Of a stretch of DNA of 64,000 bases, positions 1 to 10,125 are shown piece by piece. Position 1 is the stretch's first letter; each line of letters starts with the position of its first letter. The DNA comes from Rhizobium favelukesii (GTDB taxonomy: Bacteria > Pseudomonadota > Alphaproteobacteria > Rhizobiales > Rhizobiaceae): positions 313,001 through 377,000 of the forward strand of contig NZ_HG916852.1 of NCBI RefSeq assembly GCF_000577275.2, written 5' to 3'. A program made the translations under genes and the position numbers. The notes beneath the pieces are model-generated. The model saw only the letters and a list, made by a program, of their open reading frames with translations. It was not told where the DNA came from and searched no databases.

Positions 1-849
<849 letters not shown>

Positions 850-951
850 GCGAAGGCTCCCTTGTCGAGCGAAGTTCAAACCGCGGTCGATACCGGCGGT
901 ACCGAAGTAACGTAGCGCCCGATCAATCATCAAAAAATACGTGCAATATAT

Positions 952-971
952 AACAGGCTGTTCTAACTGTT
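952..971. promoter_or_regulatory. Candidate LysR-type operator
   Basis: The divergent gap between the reductase and the LysR gene holds AACAG-N10-CTGTT, an inverted repeat directly upstream of the regulator's ATG. The spacing suits a LysR-type T-N11-A site. The assignment is inferred from position and symmetry only. Confidence 0.4.
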
Positions 972-977
972 GGATCA

Positions 978-1868
978 ATGAACCGGACACAGCTTGCCCA
1001 ACTCGCCGTTCTTGCCGCCGTTTCCGAACGGCGAAGCTTTCGCGCAGCCGCCAAGGAATTGCAGATCGCGCCTTCTGCTGTCAGCCATGCGATCTCAAGC
1101 CTTGAAGAAAGCCTCGGCGTCCGGCTGCTGGCGCGAACGACACGCAGCGTGGCGCCGACCGAGGAGGGACGCCTTCTGCTGCAGCGCCTGAAGCCGGCGC
1201 TGGACGAGATCGGGATCGCGCTGGAAGCCGTCACCGAGGCCGGCGGAAGACCGGCCGGCAATCTCCGCATCACCGCCCCGCGCTTTGCCTCGGACATCCT
1301 TCTTGCGCCGCGGCTCGGCGAGTTCCTGAACCGCTATCCCGACATCACCCTGGAGATCGCCAATGAGGATGGCTTCACCGATATTGTCAGGGAAGGTTTC
1401 GATGCCGGGATCCGGCTGGAGGAGAGCCTTGAGGCGGATATGATCGCAGTGCGGGCCTCGCCCAGCCTGACGACGGTGATTGCGGGTTCTCCCGAGTATT
1501 TCGGGCGACACCCCAAGCCTCTGCATCCTTCCGATCTCGTCCATCATCGCTGCATCAAGCGGCGCTTCACCAATGGCACGATCTATCGCTGGGAGTTCGA
1601 GAAGGATGGGCAGGAACTCGTCGTTGCAGTCGACGGGCCGTTGATCGTCGCCGAGGACAGGCTCGCGTTGATGGCAGCACTGAACGGCGCCGGGCTCGCT
1701 TATCTCTTCGATCTGCGTGTCGAGAACGAACTGGCAAGCGGCAAGCTCGTCCGCGTGCTCGAAGACTGGTGTTCACCCTATCCCGGGCCGTTCATCTACT
1801 ATCCCAGCCGACGCCAGATGCGGCCCGCTCTGCGCGCCTTCATCGACTTCTTCCGGTATATTGGCTGA
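978..1868 (+). CDS. LysR-family transcriptional regulator
   Basis: This 296-aa protein has the standard LysR layout. The N-terminal winged HTH (about residues 1-62) includes [18 protein letters not shown] as recognition region. A periplasmic-binding-like effector domain follows, from about residue 90, with GNLRITAP at its start. It belongs to the group of LysR proteins that sit next to oxidoreductases and carry an [10 protein letters not shown] wing. It is divergent from the aldo/keto reductase starting at 849 and probably controls it. The effector is unknown. Confidence 0.92.
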   Translation: MNRTQLAQLAVLAAVSERRSFRAAAKELQIAPSAVSHAISSLEESLGVRLLARTTRSVAPTEEGRLLLQRLKPALDEIGIALEAVTEAGGRPAGNLRITAPRFASDILLAPRLGEFLNRYPDITLEIANEDGFTDIVREGFDAGIRLEESLEADMIAVRASPSLTTVIAGSPEYFGRHPKPLHPSDLVHHRCIKRRFTNGTIYRWEFEKDGQELVVAVDGPLIVAEDRLALMAALNGAGLAYLFDLRVENELASGKLVRVLEDWCSPYPGPFIYYPSRRQMRPALRAFIDFFRYIG

Positions 1869-1871
1869 CGC

Positions 1872-1899
1872 GGGAGTGACGCCACGGGCATTCACTCCC
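1872..1899. terminator. Hairpin between convergent genes
   Basis: GGGAGTG and CACTCCC form a 7-bp stem with a 14-nt loop just after the LysR stop, in the 44-bp gap to the convergent DUF892 gene. There is no clear T-run, so termination function is only inferred. Confidence 0.35.
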
Positions 1900-1912
1900 A
1901 CCTGATCGACAA

Positions 1913-2365
1913 TCAGGCGGCGACCTTCTGGTTTGCGGCTGTTGTTGCAAGCTGCGACAGCGTCTTGTTCGTTGCCGTTTCTTCCTGCAGCGTCTTGTCG
2001 AGCAGGGCGACGACATCCTTCTTGCCGAGCGTCTGCGCCCAGGTCTTCAGCGTGCCGTAGCGGGCGATGTCGTATTGCTCCACCGCCTGCGCCGAGGAAA
2101 TGAGACCTGCATCGATAGCCGCCGACCCTTTGAATTCTTCGATGATCTCTTCGCCTTCGGCAATGATGCCTTGGATAGCCTCGCAGGTCTTGCCCTGAGC
2201 GCGCCTGCCGACCAGTTCGAAAACCTCCTGCAGGCGCTCGACATGTCCCTCGGTCTGCTCCCGATGCTTTTCGAAGCCGGCCTTCGGCTCCTTCGATTGG
2301 GCCGCACGGGCCATTTTCGGCAACGCGCGCAGAATCTGCCGTTCGGCAAAGTAGATATCTTTCAA
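1913..2365 (-). CDS. DUF892/YciF-like ferritin-like protein, start codon lost
   Basis: The protein is a YciE/YciF-type (DUF892) four-helix ferritin-like stress protein, with KDIYFAERQILRALPKMA at the front and a helix-rich, Glu/His-rich body. The only usable start is TTG at 2365, which lacks a good ribosome site. Family homology clearly continues upstream in frame (EKTLDDLFYAT), where the usual family start would lie. There the frame reads TGA-TCG-GCA-CCA-CCC with no ATG. A single inserted C in what would have been ATGGCACC would explain this. The gene may therefore be a recent pseudogene, or this may be a sequence error. Confidence 0.75.
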   Translation of the reverse strand: MKDIYFAERQILRALPKMARAAQSKEPKAGFEKHREQTEGHVERLQEVFELVGRRAQGKTCEAIQGIIAEGEEIIEEFKGSAAIDAGLISSAQAVEQYDIARYGTLKTWAQTLGKKDVVALLDKTLQEETATNKTLSQLATTAANQKVAA

Positions 2366-2458
2366 GGTAGCGTAGAATAGATCGTCGAGGGTCTTTTCGG
2401 GTGGTGCCGATCACCAATTAAGGCAGACTGAGGCGCGTTCAACCAACGGGAGCTGTTC

Positions 2459-3076
2459 GTGAAGAAACCAGGATCGCTGAAGGGCTTGGAAGAGCTGGGA
2501 CGCGCGCGCCTTTCGAAGAATTTCTTCATGCGCGACTTCCTGCATTCGGAAATTGCTGATTTCTATCGCATTCCAAACATCCCGGATAATCCGGAGCTGG
2601 CGATCGAAGCCGGAAGGCGGCTTTGCGAGGAACTGCTGGAACCGCTGCAGGCGACCTTCGGCCGGTTGCATATCCGCTCCGGCTATCGCTCCGCTGAGGT
2701 CAACCAGTTCGGCAATCGCAATAATCTCAACTGCTCGTCAAACGCGGCGACGACCGCTGACCATATCTGGGATGTTCGCGACTTCGATGGCTGCATGGGC
2801 GCCACCGCCTGCGTCGTCGTACCGTGGATGGTCGACAACTACAGGAATGAAGAGGACTGGCAGCGGCTCGCCTGGTGGATTCACGACCATCTGCCCTATG
2901 CATCGCTCTGTTTCTTTCCGAAGCTCTGGGCTTTCAATATCCAGTGGCACGAGCGGCCACGGCGCGTGATCCAAAGCTATGTCAGACCGCGCGGCATCCT
3001 GACCAAGCCCGGCATGGAGAATTGGGAGGGCAGCCACGCGCACTACTATGAGGGCTTTGCACCGCTCAGAAATTGA
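2459..3076 (+). CDS. Peptidase M15-like protein
   Basis: This 205-aa protein starts at GTG, preceded by GGGAG eight bases upstream. The middle resembles M15A-type D-Ala-D-Ala carboxypeptidase folds: GRLHIRSGYRSAEVNQ near residues 68-83, then ADHIWDVRDFDG in the place of the usual zinc-binding HxxGxAxD segment. Later come a WHERP motif and a C-terminal SHAHYY. No signal peptide or membrane segment is visible, which is odd for a cell-wall enzyme. The zinc ligands are not fully canonical, so activity is uncertain. Its end overlaps the convergent GNAT gene by 11 bp. Confidence 0.6.
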   Translation: MKKPGSLKGLEELGRARLSKNFFMRDFLHSEIADFYRIPNIPDNPELAIEAGRRLCEELLEPLQATFGRLHIRSGYRSAEVNQFGNRNNLNCSSNAATTADHIWDVRDFDGCMGATACVVVPWMVDNYRNEEDWQRLAWWIHDHLPYASLCFFPKLWAFNIQWHERPRRVIQSYVRPRGILTKPGMENWEGSHAHYYEGFAPLRN

Positions 3077-3509
3077 TGCGGTAGCGAATGTGCCCGTCGC
3101 TCTCGACGTAGCTGTCGTAAAGCGCCCGCGCTGTCTTGTTCTGCTCGCTCGTGTGCCAGTAGAGGCGCGACCAGCCGTTTTTCCTGCAGAGCGAAACGAG
3201 ATCGTCCATCAATGCCCGGCCCACGCCCATGCCGCGGGCGTTAGGATCGACAAACAGGTCCTCGAGGTAGCAATCCTTGCCGCGGATCCAGGTGCCTTCG
3301 TGCGTCAGGCAGAGCGTGAAGCCCATGACCCGGCCGTCCACGTCAGCTACGCGCATGAAGATCGCGGACGCCGGATCGAAGACCCGGCGCCACGTCGCAT
3401 CGGTGATGTCGGCATCGACCGTGACTTCATAGAAGGCGAGGTAGCCGGCCCAAAGCTCGCGCCAGCGCGCCTCGTCCTCGGGTCTCGCGTCGCGGATCGT
3501 CACGGTCAT
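3066..3509 (-). CDS. GNAT family N-acetyltransferase
   Basis: This is a 147-aa single-domain GNAT protein. The acetyl-CoA pyrophosphate loop appears as ARGMGVGRALMDDL (about residues 91-104), preceded by the beta4 strand CYLEDLFVDP. The C-terminal NKTARALYDSY is the usual alpha4 region. It probably acetylates a small molecule or amine; the substrate is unknown. It lies 11 bp downstream of the aldo/keto reductase at 4468-3521 on the same strand, so the two may be co-transcribed. Confidence 0.88.
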   Translation of the reverse strand: MTVTIRDARPEDEARWRELWAGYLAFYEVTVDADITDATWRRVFDPASAIFMRVADVDGRVMGFTLCLTHEGTWIRGKDCYLEDLFVDPNARGMGVGRALMDDLVSLCRKNGWSRLYWHTSEQNKTARALYDSYVESDGHIRYRINF

Positions 3510-3520
3510 CGTCCCTCCCG

Positions 3521-4468
3521 TCAGGCGCCGGCCTTGTCGAGCAGCGCCATGGCGTCGCCAGACAGCGCAAGCGTCGCCGACCGGGTCAGGCTCTCAAGCT
3601 GGGACAGGCTGGTAGCACTGGCGATCGGCGCCGTCACGCCCTTCTTTCTGAGCAGCCAGGCAAGCGCAATCTCGGCCGGCTTGGCGCCCGTCTCCACAGC
3701 CACCTTGTCGAGCGCTGCGAGGATCCGCAAGCCCTTGTCGTCGAGGTATTGAGCGACGCGGCCTTCGCGGGCACGGCCTTCCGTGTCGGCCTTCGTGCGG
3801 TACTTTCCGGAGAGGAAGCCAGCGGCCAGGCTGAAATAGGTGATGACGCCGATGTCTTCCTTGACGCAGAGATCGGCCAGCGGCCCCTCGAAGCTTGCGC
3901 GTTCATAGAGATTGTATTCCGGCTGGATGACGTCATAGCGCGGCGCGCCGGACGTCTCGGCCGCATCGAAGGAGGCCCGGAGCTGCGCAGCGTCCAGGTT
4001 AGAGCAGCCGATCGCGCGGATCTTGCCCTGCTGCTTCAGCTTGGCGAACGCGCCGAGCGTTTCCTCGTAGGGCGTGTTCTCGTCCGGCCAGTGCGAGAGG
4101 TATAGGTCGATATAGTCCGTCCGCAGCCGGCGCAATGAATCCTCGACTGCTTTCAGGATGTAGCTCTCCTTCAGCGTCTTGCCCTGTCCCATGTCGGAGC
4201 CGACCTTGGTGATGATGACGGCCTTGTCGCGGGAAACCTTGCCGCGCTTCAGCCACTTGCCGATGATCTCCTCGGAATCGCCGCCCTTGTTGCCGGGCAC
4301 CCAGGCCGAATAGACATCAGCCGTGTCGATTGTGTTGAGGCCAGCGTCGAAGAAGGCGTCGAGAATGTCAAAGGAGGTCTTCTCATCGGCGGTCCACCCG
4401 AAGACGTTGCCGCCGAAGACGATCGGGGCGATCGAAAGGCCAGTTTTTCCAAGACGGCGCATATCCAT
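3521..4468 (-). CDS. Aldo/keto reductase
   Basis: This 315-aa NADPH-dependent aldo/keto reductase is full length for the family. Catalytic residues are Asp49 and Tyr53 (NTIDTADVYS), Lys88 (VIITKVG) and His126 (LYLSHWP). IGCSNL marks the cofactor side of the barrel. A second ATG two codons in is an alternative start. It is a different subfamily from the reductase at 849, with a longer loop after Tyr53 (AWVPGNKGGDSEE). It heads a short minus-strand unit with the GNAT gene. Confidence 0.92.
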   Translation of the reverse strand: MDMRRLGKTGLSIAPIVFGGNVFGWTADEKTSFDILDAFFDAGLNTIDTADVYSAWVPGNKGGDSEEIIGKWLKRGKVSRDKAVIITKVGSDMGQGKTLKESYILKAVEDSLRRLRTDYIDLYLSHWPDENTPYEETLGAFAKLKQQGKIRAIGCSNLDAAQLRASFDAAETSGAPRYDVIQPEYNLYERASFEGPLADLCVKEDIGVITYFSLAAGFLSGKYRTKADTEGRAREGRVAQYLDDKGLRILAALDKVAVETGAKPAEIALAWLLRKKGVTAPIASATSLSQLESLTRSATLALSGDAMALLDKAGA

Positions 4469-4649
4469 GGCGCTCTCCTAAAGTGCTGAATTGATTGAAA
4501 TCGCTGCCGCGGCAGAACACCGCCGGGGATTAACCTAGCGCGGCGAGGGCCAGATGGAAACCAACTCCGCGAATTGTGATCGCGCCATTGCGCCGCAGTC
4601 GTCGCCTCACTAAGGTGCCCGAAAATCGAACCAGGAGAGGACCCAGGCT

Positions 4650-5636
4650 ATGCTGCGTTTTGGTATTCTTTCGACCGCGAAGATCGGCCGCGAACTCGTC
4701 GTCCCGGCTATCCAGGATGCGGAAAACTGCGTCGTGACGGCTGTTGCCAGCCGCGATCTGGCGAGAGCGCGCGAGATGGCGGATCGTTTCTCCGTTCCCC
4801 ACGCCTTCGGCTCCTACGAGGAAATGCTGGCCTCCGACAAGATCGACGCCGTCTATATCCCGCTGCCGACGTCGCAGCACGTCGAGTGGACGATCAAGGC
4901 CGCCGATGCCGGCAAGCATGTGCTCTGCGAAAAGCCGATCGCGCTCAAGGCCGATGAGATCGACAGCCTGATCGCCGCCCGCGATCGCAACAAGGTCCTG
5001 ATCACCGAAGCCTACATGGTCACCTATGCGCCGGTCTGGCGGAAGGTGCGCTCGCTGATCGCAGACGGTGCGATCGGCACGCTTCAGCATGTCCAGGGTG
5101 CCTTCACCTATTTCAATCGCGACCCCGGCAACATGCGCAACATTCCGGAGCTCGGCGGCGGCGCGCTTCCCGATATTGGCGTCTACCCGACGATCAGCAC
5201 GCGCTTCTCGACAGGCAAGGAGCCGCTGCGCGTACAGGCGGTCACCCGACGCGACCCGGAGTTCGGTACAGACATCTATTCCAGCGTCAAGGCCGACTTC
5301 GGTGACTTCGAACTGAGCTTCTATATCGCCACCCAGCTTGCCAACCGCCAGGTCATGGTGTTCCACGGCACGGATGGCTTTATCGAGGTCAAGTCGCCGT
5401 TCAACGCCGACCGCTGGGGCGCCGAGGAGATCGAGCTCACCAACCGCAGCCACAATGAATCAACGATCTTCCGCTTCCCGGATAGCCGGCAATACAAACG
5501 CGAAGCCGAAGCGTTTGCGCGTGCAGCCAAGGGCGAGAAGGAAGAGGTCGTGACGCTGGAGAGCTCGAAGCTCAGCCAAAAATTCATCGACGCGATCTAC
5601 CGCGCCAGCGAGAAGGACGGCTGGGAGATTGTCTGA
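4650..5636 (+). CDS. Gfo/Idh/MocA family oxidoreductase
   Basis: This is a 328-aa NAD(P)-dependent sugar or cyclitol dehydrogenase-like protein. The N-terminal Rossmann fold has [11 protein letters not shown] at residues 4-14. The family lysine lies in EKP (94-96), and the catalytic region LPDIGVYP at 173-180 supplies Asp175 and Tyr179. The C-terminal domain is the usual open beta-sheet. A good ribosome site (CAGGAGAGG) precedes the ATG. It stands alone between convergent units. Substrate specificity cannot be read from sequence. Confidence 0.92.
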   Translation: MLRFGILSTAKIGRELVVPAIQDAENCVVTAVASRDLARAREMADRFSVPHAFGSYEEMLASDKIDAVYIPLPTSQHVEWTIKAADAGKHVLCEKPIALKADEIDSLIAARDRNKVLITEAYMVTYAPVWRKVRSLIADGAIGTLQHVQGAFTYFNRDPGNMRNIPELGGGALPDIGVYPTISTRFSTGKEPLRVQAVTRRDPEFGTDIYSSVKADFGDFELSFYIATQLANRQVMVFHGTDGFIEVKSPFNADRWGAEEIELTNRSHNESTIFRFPDSRQYKREAEAFARAAKGEKEEVVTLESSKLSQKFIDAIYRASEKDGWEIV

Positions 5637-5639
5637 GGT

Positions 5640-6026
5640 TTATTCGCGGCGGAGCACAAATCGCAGGTAGCCGACGCAGCTAAAGCCTAGCGAGGTGACC
5701 GAGGCAAATGTCATTGCCGCGAGTGGCTGCAGCAATGGCGAAATCGCGATCAGCGCGGCGAACAGACCGTAGTTCAAGAGGACGGCGATCGTCAGGATGG
5801 ACGCGACACCAGCGTCACTGACGGCCAATCTGCCGCCAGTGGTCACGTTGCTCCAACGCAAGAGAGTGCGCATTACGATGAGCGCAGCGAGCAGGCTGAG
5901 AGCACGCGCGATGAAAGGGCTTAGTGCGGCATGCAGCAAGAGGTAGAGTAGAACGTCGGCTGCCGCGCCGACGATCGACAGTGCAAGGAAGCGCCAAAAC
6001 AACGCACTGCGCGCGCGCTCAGCCAT
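5640..6026 (-). CDS. GtrA-like membrane protein
   Basis: This 128-aa integral membrane protein has four predicted hydrophobic segments, typical of the GtrA family thought to move polyprenyl-phosphate-linked sugars across the inner membrane. The ATG at 6026 overlaps the upstream gene by eight bases, so translation is probably coupled. Longer frames from 6062 are less likely. It is the last gene of a minus-strand set with the SMR-like protein, the methyltransferase and the GT2 enzyme, which fits a lipid-linked sugar modification role. Confidence 0.85.
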   Translation of the reverse strand: MAERARSALFWRFLALSIVGAAADVLLYLLLHAALSPFIARALSLLAALIVMRTLLRWSNVTTGGRLAVSDAGVASILTIAVLLNYGLFAALIAISPLLQPLAAMTFASVTSLGFSCVGYLRFVLRRE

Positions 6027-6396
6027 TGATCGCCAGCATACCCGCAATGATAAAGACTGCACCTATCGCGTAGCGTAGCGTCAGGGCTTCGCCGAGAAAA
6101 ACCTGCGCCAGCAAAGGCACGAAGCAGAACGTCAATCCCATGAAGGAATAGGCCATGGTCAACGGCACGGCCTTGAGGACATAGATCCAGATGATAGTGC
6201 CCAGACCGTAGAGGAGAAGCGCCGCGACCAGCACGGGGTTGAGAAACAGCGCGAGCAGATTGCGTACACTAAGTTCGCCGGCGGTCGCACTTGTCATTTT
6301 GAACAGGACCTGGCCGGAGGCGATGAGCAACGGCGTGCCGATAAGGCCGACCCAGTTGCTGATTGAAAGGTTGGAGAGCATGAGGCCGTCTTTCAA
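6019..6396 (-). CDS. SMR/EamA-like small membrane transporter
   Basis: This 125-aa protein has four hydrophobic helices and a PLTMAYSFMGLTFCFVPL segment typical of small multidrug-resistance/EamA half-transporters such as ArnE/ArnF. Met6 is an alternative start. It overlaps the methyltransferase upstream by four bases (ATGA) and GtrA downstream by eight, so the three genes are tightly coupled. In this context transport of a lipid-linked sugar is more likely than drug export. That is an inference. Confidence 0.82.
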   Translation of the reverse strand: MKDGLMLSNLSISNWVGLIGTPLLIASGQVLFKMTSATAGELSVRNLLALFLNPVLVAALLLYGLGTIIWIYVLKAVPLTMAYSFMGLTFCFVPLLAQVFLGEALTLRYAIGAVFIIAGMLAING

Positions 6397-7097
6397 TTCG
6401 TAGCTTGCCTGTCTTCCATATAGAAGATGTCACGCCCGATATCGTCGCAGACGAATGTCGGGGGGACCGGGTGAACGGCTCTCAGAAACGAGTGCGTATA
6501 CGGGAAGAAGTTGAAATGCGGGTTGAACGTGTAGCGATATTCGCGCTCCCGCGGCACGACGATGATGAGCTGTCGCTTGGCAATACGGCGCAGTTCGGCG
6601 ATGGCTTGCCGATAGTCGAGAATATGCTCGATGACGTGCGTGCAGATCACGGTATCGAATTCGCCATCGGCGAAAGGCAATCTCTCCACCTTGGCGGCCA
6701 CGTATTCGATGCCGGCAAGCGACGATGCATCATCGATCACGAAATCCACCCCGACGAGCCGGGTAAGGTTTGGATGTGCCGACTGGATGCGGCTCAGCAA
6801 GGCTCCGGTGCCGCAGCCGACGTCACATATGCTTCCGCCTTCGATCGATCCCACAATCCGGTCAATGCATGCTGCGGAATTGTCGGTCCCTTCGTGAACA
6901 CGCGGATGATTGCGGTAGAGTTCGGCATATTCCTCCGCGGAAAGGAATGGCGCCCGTTCGCGAAATCTCGCAAGGTGACTGATATGATCACCCCAGACAC
7001 GCTTCGCCGCCCAGCGAAAGACGCCGGAGTCCCGCAAAAATGGCGGCAGAACGTCTTCAAGAACGAAGCGAATTCGGTTCGTGGTTTCTCTGTTCAT
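6393..7097 (-). CDS. Class I SAM-dependent methyltransferase
   Basis: This is a 234-aa methyltransferase with SAM-binding motif I as DVGCGTGALL (residues 92-101). Its acidic ribose-binding region follows (VGVDFVIDD), then ICTHVIEHILDY, the usual post-I/motif IV segment of Methyltransf_11/25 proteins. It sits inside the glycosylation cassette between the GT2 gene and the membrane transporters, so a glycan or lipid carrier is the likely substrate. No membrane segments are visible. Confidence 0.88.
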   Translation of the reverse strand: MNRETTNRIRFVLEDVLPPFLRDSGVFRWAAKRVWGDHISHLARFRERAPFLSAEEYAELYRNHPRVHEGTDNSAACIDRIVGSIEGGSICDVGCGTGALLSRIQSAHPNLTRLVGVDFVIDDASSLAGIEYVAAKVERLPFADGEFDTVICTHVIEHILDYRQAIAELRRIAKRQLIIVVPREREYRYTFNPHFNFFPYTHSFLRAVHPVPPTFVCDDIGRDIFYMEDRQATN

Positions 7098-7125
7098 GAA
7101 AATTATACCATGTCACGCTGAGCAA

Positions 7126-8124
7126 TCATGCGATGCGAGCCGTCTTTTTGTGTGGGGTAGTCGTACGCTCGGACGTCGTCGATCCGTTGCTTCTGGCCGC
7201 GACGTTCAAATAGAAAATGCGCAGCTGTTCTGAACGCGAGCGCGCGACGGAATCGAGAATGAGACCTGCGGTGAAGACCATGAATGAGATCATCATCAGT
7301 GCCATGGACAAGACCCAGGTCGGCATCCGATTGACGAGGCCGGTTTGAAAATACTCCATCAGCACGGGTGCCATGAAAGCCATGCTTGCCAGCATGAAAA
7401 AACCGCTGATGATGCCAAAGAAGGCGAAGGGACGTGTCTCCTTCATCAGCATCGCGAACATCCAGAGGATCTTGGCGCCGTCCTTGAACGTGGAAAGCTT
7501 CGAATGAGAGCCTTCAGGCCGGCGGCCGTAATCCAGCTCCAGTTCGCTGACAGGCAGCTTCAGCCGTGATGCATGAACCGACATTTCCGTCTCGATCTCG
7601 AAGCCTGCCGAGACGGCAGGGAAGCTTTTGACAAAACGACGCGAAAAGACGCGATAGCCCGAGAAGATGTCGGTAAAATCCGTGCCGAAGATTGTTCGGT
7701 ACAGCATGTTGAAGATCTTGTTGCCGAAGGCATGTCCCTGTCTGCCAGCGTCGGCGTGGACGCCGCGTCGCGTGCCCACCACCATGTCGGCGCGCTCGGT
7801 CAGCAGCGTCCGGATGAGCTCCTCGGCGTCCTCGGGTGAGTACGTCCCGTCGCCATCCGCCATGATGTAGATGTCGGCGTCGATGTCGGCGAACATGCGC
7901 CGGACAACGTGACCTTTGCCCTGCCGCCGTTCGCGCACGACGTGGGCGCCCGCGAGCATCGCGCGGAGCGCGGTACCATCCGTCGAGTTGTTGTCGTAGA
8001 CATGAACGGGGGCGCCCGGTAGCGCGGACTTGAAGCCCCGGACAACGGCGCCGATGGTGGCGGCCTCGTTATAGCAGGGTAAGAGCACGGCAATATTCAG
8101 ATTGTCGATACGCGATCCAGTCAT
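7126..8124 (-). CDS. GT2 glycosyltransferase, dolichol/undecaprenyl-phosphate sugar synthase type
   Basis: With the ATG at 8124 the protein has 332 aa. A GT-A domain starts at IAVLLPCYNEAATIG (residues 11-25), followed by DNNSTDGT (44-51) and the metal-binding ADGDG (Asp90, Asp92). GYRVFSRRFVKSFP is typical of DPM1/GtrB-like enzymes. Two hydrophobic helices near the C-terminus anchor it. It probably makes polyprenyl-phosphate-sugar donors on the cytoplasmic face. A TTG at 8262 would add 46 residues, but that extension does not match the family. The gene leads the minus-strand glycan unit. Confidence 0.9.
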   Translation of the reverse strand: MTGSRIDNLNIAVLLPCYNEAATIGAVVRGFKSALPGAPVHVYDNNSTDGTALRAMLAGAHVVRERRQGKGHVVRRMFADIDADIYIMADGDGTYSPEDAEELIRTLLTERADMVVGTRRGVHADAGRQGHAFGNKIFNMLYRTIFGTDFTDIFSGYRVFSRRFVKSFPAVSAGFEIETEMSVHASRLKLPVSELELDYGRRPEGSHSKLSTFKDGAKILWMFAMLMKETRPFAFFGIISGFFMLASMAFMAPVLMEYFQTGLVNRMPTWVLSMALMMISFMVFTAGLILDSVARSRSEQLRIFYLNVAARSNGSTTSERTTTPHKKTARIA

Positions 8125-8280
8125 GATCACACCCGTGGCGAAGAAATCCGCACAAGAATAGATGCCGGCCGTTAACAAGTAGCTATGAAGCCCGCGAAAG
8201 CCGCCTGTCAGCAAGACTTTTACGGTTTCTTGATAGGAGAGCAGTAGGATCTTGCTACTCAAAACGGTGAGATCCGCTTC

Positions 8281-10122
8281 ATGACGAATGTTGCCCAGAT
8301 GGTCGATGTTTCCACCTCTCCATCGTCGATCGCAAAGCTGCGCGCCTTGATGTCCGGGCTATGGCCGTCGGTGCTTCTTTACAGCGCCCTCCTTGTTGCC
8401 GCGATCCTTGCCCTGAAGCTGCCCGGCGCGACCGATTATGTCGGCGCGGACAATGATGACGGCATGCGGCTCGTTGAAGTGCGCGATTTCCTCAACGGGC
8501 AGGGCTGGTTCGACCTGATGCAATACCGTATGGGGCTGGGCGACGGCACCCTGATGCACTGGTCCCGCCTGATTGACCTTCCAATCGCGACCCTGATCAG
8601 ATTTTTCGACTTCTTTCTGCCGCAGGGGCGGGCAGAGGCGCTTGCGCTGGCCGTCTGGCCGCTTTCACTGACCGTCCCCAGCCTGTGGGCCATGGGGCTT
8701 GCCGGCCGCCGCGTCGGCGGCGCGTTCGGAATGCACGTCGCGCTGGGACTGACGGCATTTCTGCTGATCCCCAGCAACCGCTTCCTGCCTGGCGCCATCG
8801 ACCACCACAATGTCCAGTTCGCACTTGTCGCAATTATGACCGCGATGCTACTCGACGAAGACCATCGACCGCTCAGCCATGCGGCCGCCGGATTGGCGGC
8901 GGCCACTGCAATTGCGATCGGGGTTGAGACGACGCCCTTCGTGGCGGCAGTGTGTATCGTCGTCGCTGTCTCATGGGCGTGGGAAGGTGAGCCGTTTGCG
9001 CACGCGGCCAAGGCTTTCGGGCTTGCATTGGCTCTATCCATCAGCCTGTTTTTCTTTGGCACCGTCCCGCCGCGCCTCTATTCGGCGGTCACCTGCGATA
9101 ACCTGTCGCTCGGCTATTACAGCCTCGCGGCGATCGGTGGCGGGCTGTTGCTCTTTGCCGCCACTTTCGCAAGCAGAGGAAGGCGGTTGCTGCGTTTTGT
9201 CGCTTTGGGCGGGATCGGCGCGCTCGTCCTCGTCTCCGCCATCACGATCGCTCCGCAATGCCTCCATAATCCGCTCGCTGACCTCGATCCCCTTCTTGTC
9301 AAGCTCTGGCTGGACGGCGTTGAGGAGGCGCAGTCGATCCTTGCCCTCAATCGGCAGGACCCGTTTACGCTAGGCTTCTACTATGCGACCGGCGTCTTCG
9401 CACTTGCCACCTGCGTGTTCCGCCTCGTTTACGGCGACCGGGTGCGGGTCCATCTGGTCCTGCTTTTCCTCCTCACCGTGAGTTGGGCAATCGCCGCTTT
9501 TCAGGTGCGCGGGACTATGTTTGCCAATCTTCTCGCAATTCTGCCGCTGACGTCGCTGATTATCGACATGCGCCGGATATCGGCCAGCGACAGCGACGAT
9601 GTCGCGGCCGCCTTCTGCTACCTTTCCACCGTTCTCATGAGCGTGGCGACGGTTTGGGGGCTCGCAGGAGGGCTGATCGGTATGCAGGTGGAGAACGGCG
9701 AAAGCATTCTGAAGGCGGCGCCCGCAAAGCCGTCCTGCTCATCGAAGTCGTCCCTGGCGCCATTGACCGATGTGCCGGTGGGGCTGGTGGTCGCGCCGTC
9801 CGACGTGGGTGTCTCGGTTCTCCGCTTTACGGAAAACCGGATCCTGGCAGCGCCGTACCATCGAAACCAGGGTGGCATGCTCACGGAAATGCACATCGGC
9901 CTGGCAGAGCCACAGGAAGCCGAGGCTTTCCTGAAGGGAGCTGGCGTCACGGTTCTCGCCTTCTGCGCCGACAATCCGCAGACCAGGGAACTTGCGAAAA
10001 TGCAGCCGGATGGTCTCTACGCGCAACTCGCGAAAGGCGTCGTTCCGGCTTACCTGAAGCCCATGCCGACGCCCGAGGGCGCGCCTGTTCGGTTCTTTCG
10101 CTACGTGCCCATCGGTTCGTAA
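8281..10122 (+). CDS. GT-C fold membrane glycosyltransferase/STT3-like protein
   Basis: This 613-aa multispanning protein has about 11-12 hydrophobic helices and a soluble C-terminal domain from roughly residue 470. Motifs typical of GT-C/STT3-like enzymes are visible. An acidic loop GADNDDGMRL (55-64) follows the first helix, then HWSRLIDLP (93-101) and GAIDHHNVQ (171-179). Such enzymes use polyprenyl-linked sugars on the periplasmic side. It is divergent from the GT2 gene (157-bp gap), and together they resemble a gtr-type donor-synthase, flippase and transferase set. The acceptor is unknown. Confidence 0.78.
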   Translation: MTNVAQMVDVSTSPSSIAKLRALMSGLWPSVLLYSALLVAAILALKLPGATDYVGADNDDGMRLVEVRDFLNGQGWFDLMQYRMGLGDGTLMHWSRLIDLPIATLIRFFDFFLPQGRAEALALAVWPLSLTVPSLWAMGLAGRRVGGAFGMHVALGLTAFLLIPSNRFLPGAIDHHNVQFALVAIMTAMLLDEDHRPLSHAAAGLAAATAIAIGVETTPFVAAVCIVVAVSWAWEGEPFAHAAKAFGLALALSISLFFFGTVPPRLYSAVTCDNLSLGYYSLAAIGGGLLLFAATFASRGRRLLRFVALGGIGALVLVSAITIAPQCLHNPLADLDPLLVKLWLDGVEEAQSILALNRQDPFTLGFYYATGVFALATCVFRLVYGDRVRVHLVLLFLLTVSWAIAAFQVRGTMFANLLAILPLTSLIIDMRRISASDSDDVAAAFCYLSTVLMSVATVWGLAGGLIGMQVENGESILKAAPAKPSCSSKSSLAPLTDVPVGLVVAPSDVGVSVLRFTENRILAAPYHRNQGGMLTEMHIGLAEPQEAEAFLKGAGVTVLAFCADNPQTRELAKMQPDGLYAQLAKGVVPAYLKPMPTPEGAPVRFFRYVPIGS

Positions 10123-10125
10123 GAT

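Noticed and set aside
8125..8262. N-terminal extension of the GT2 protein from TTG 8262
   Set aside because: The extra 46 residues do not fit the family and lie in the divergent promoter region.
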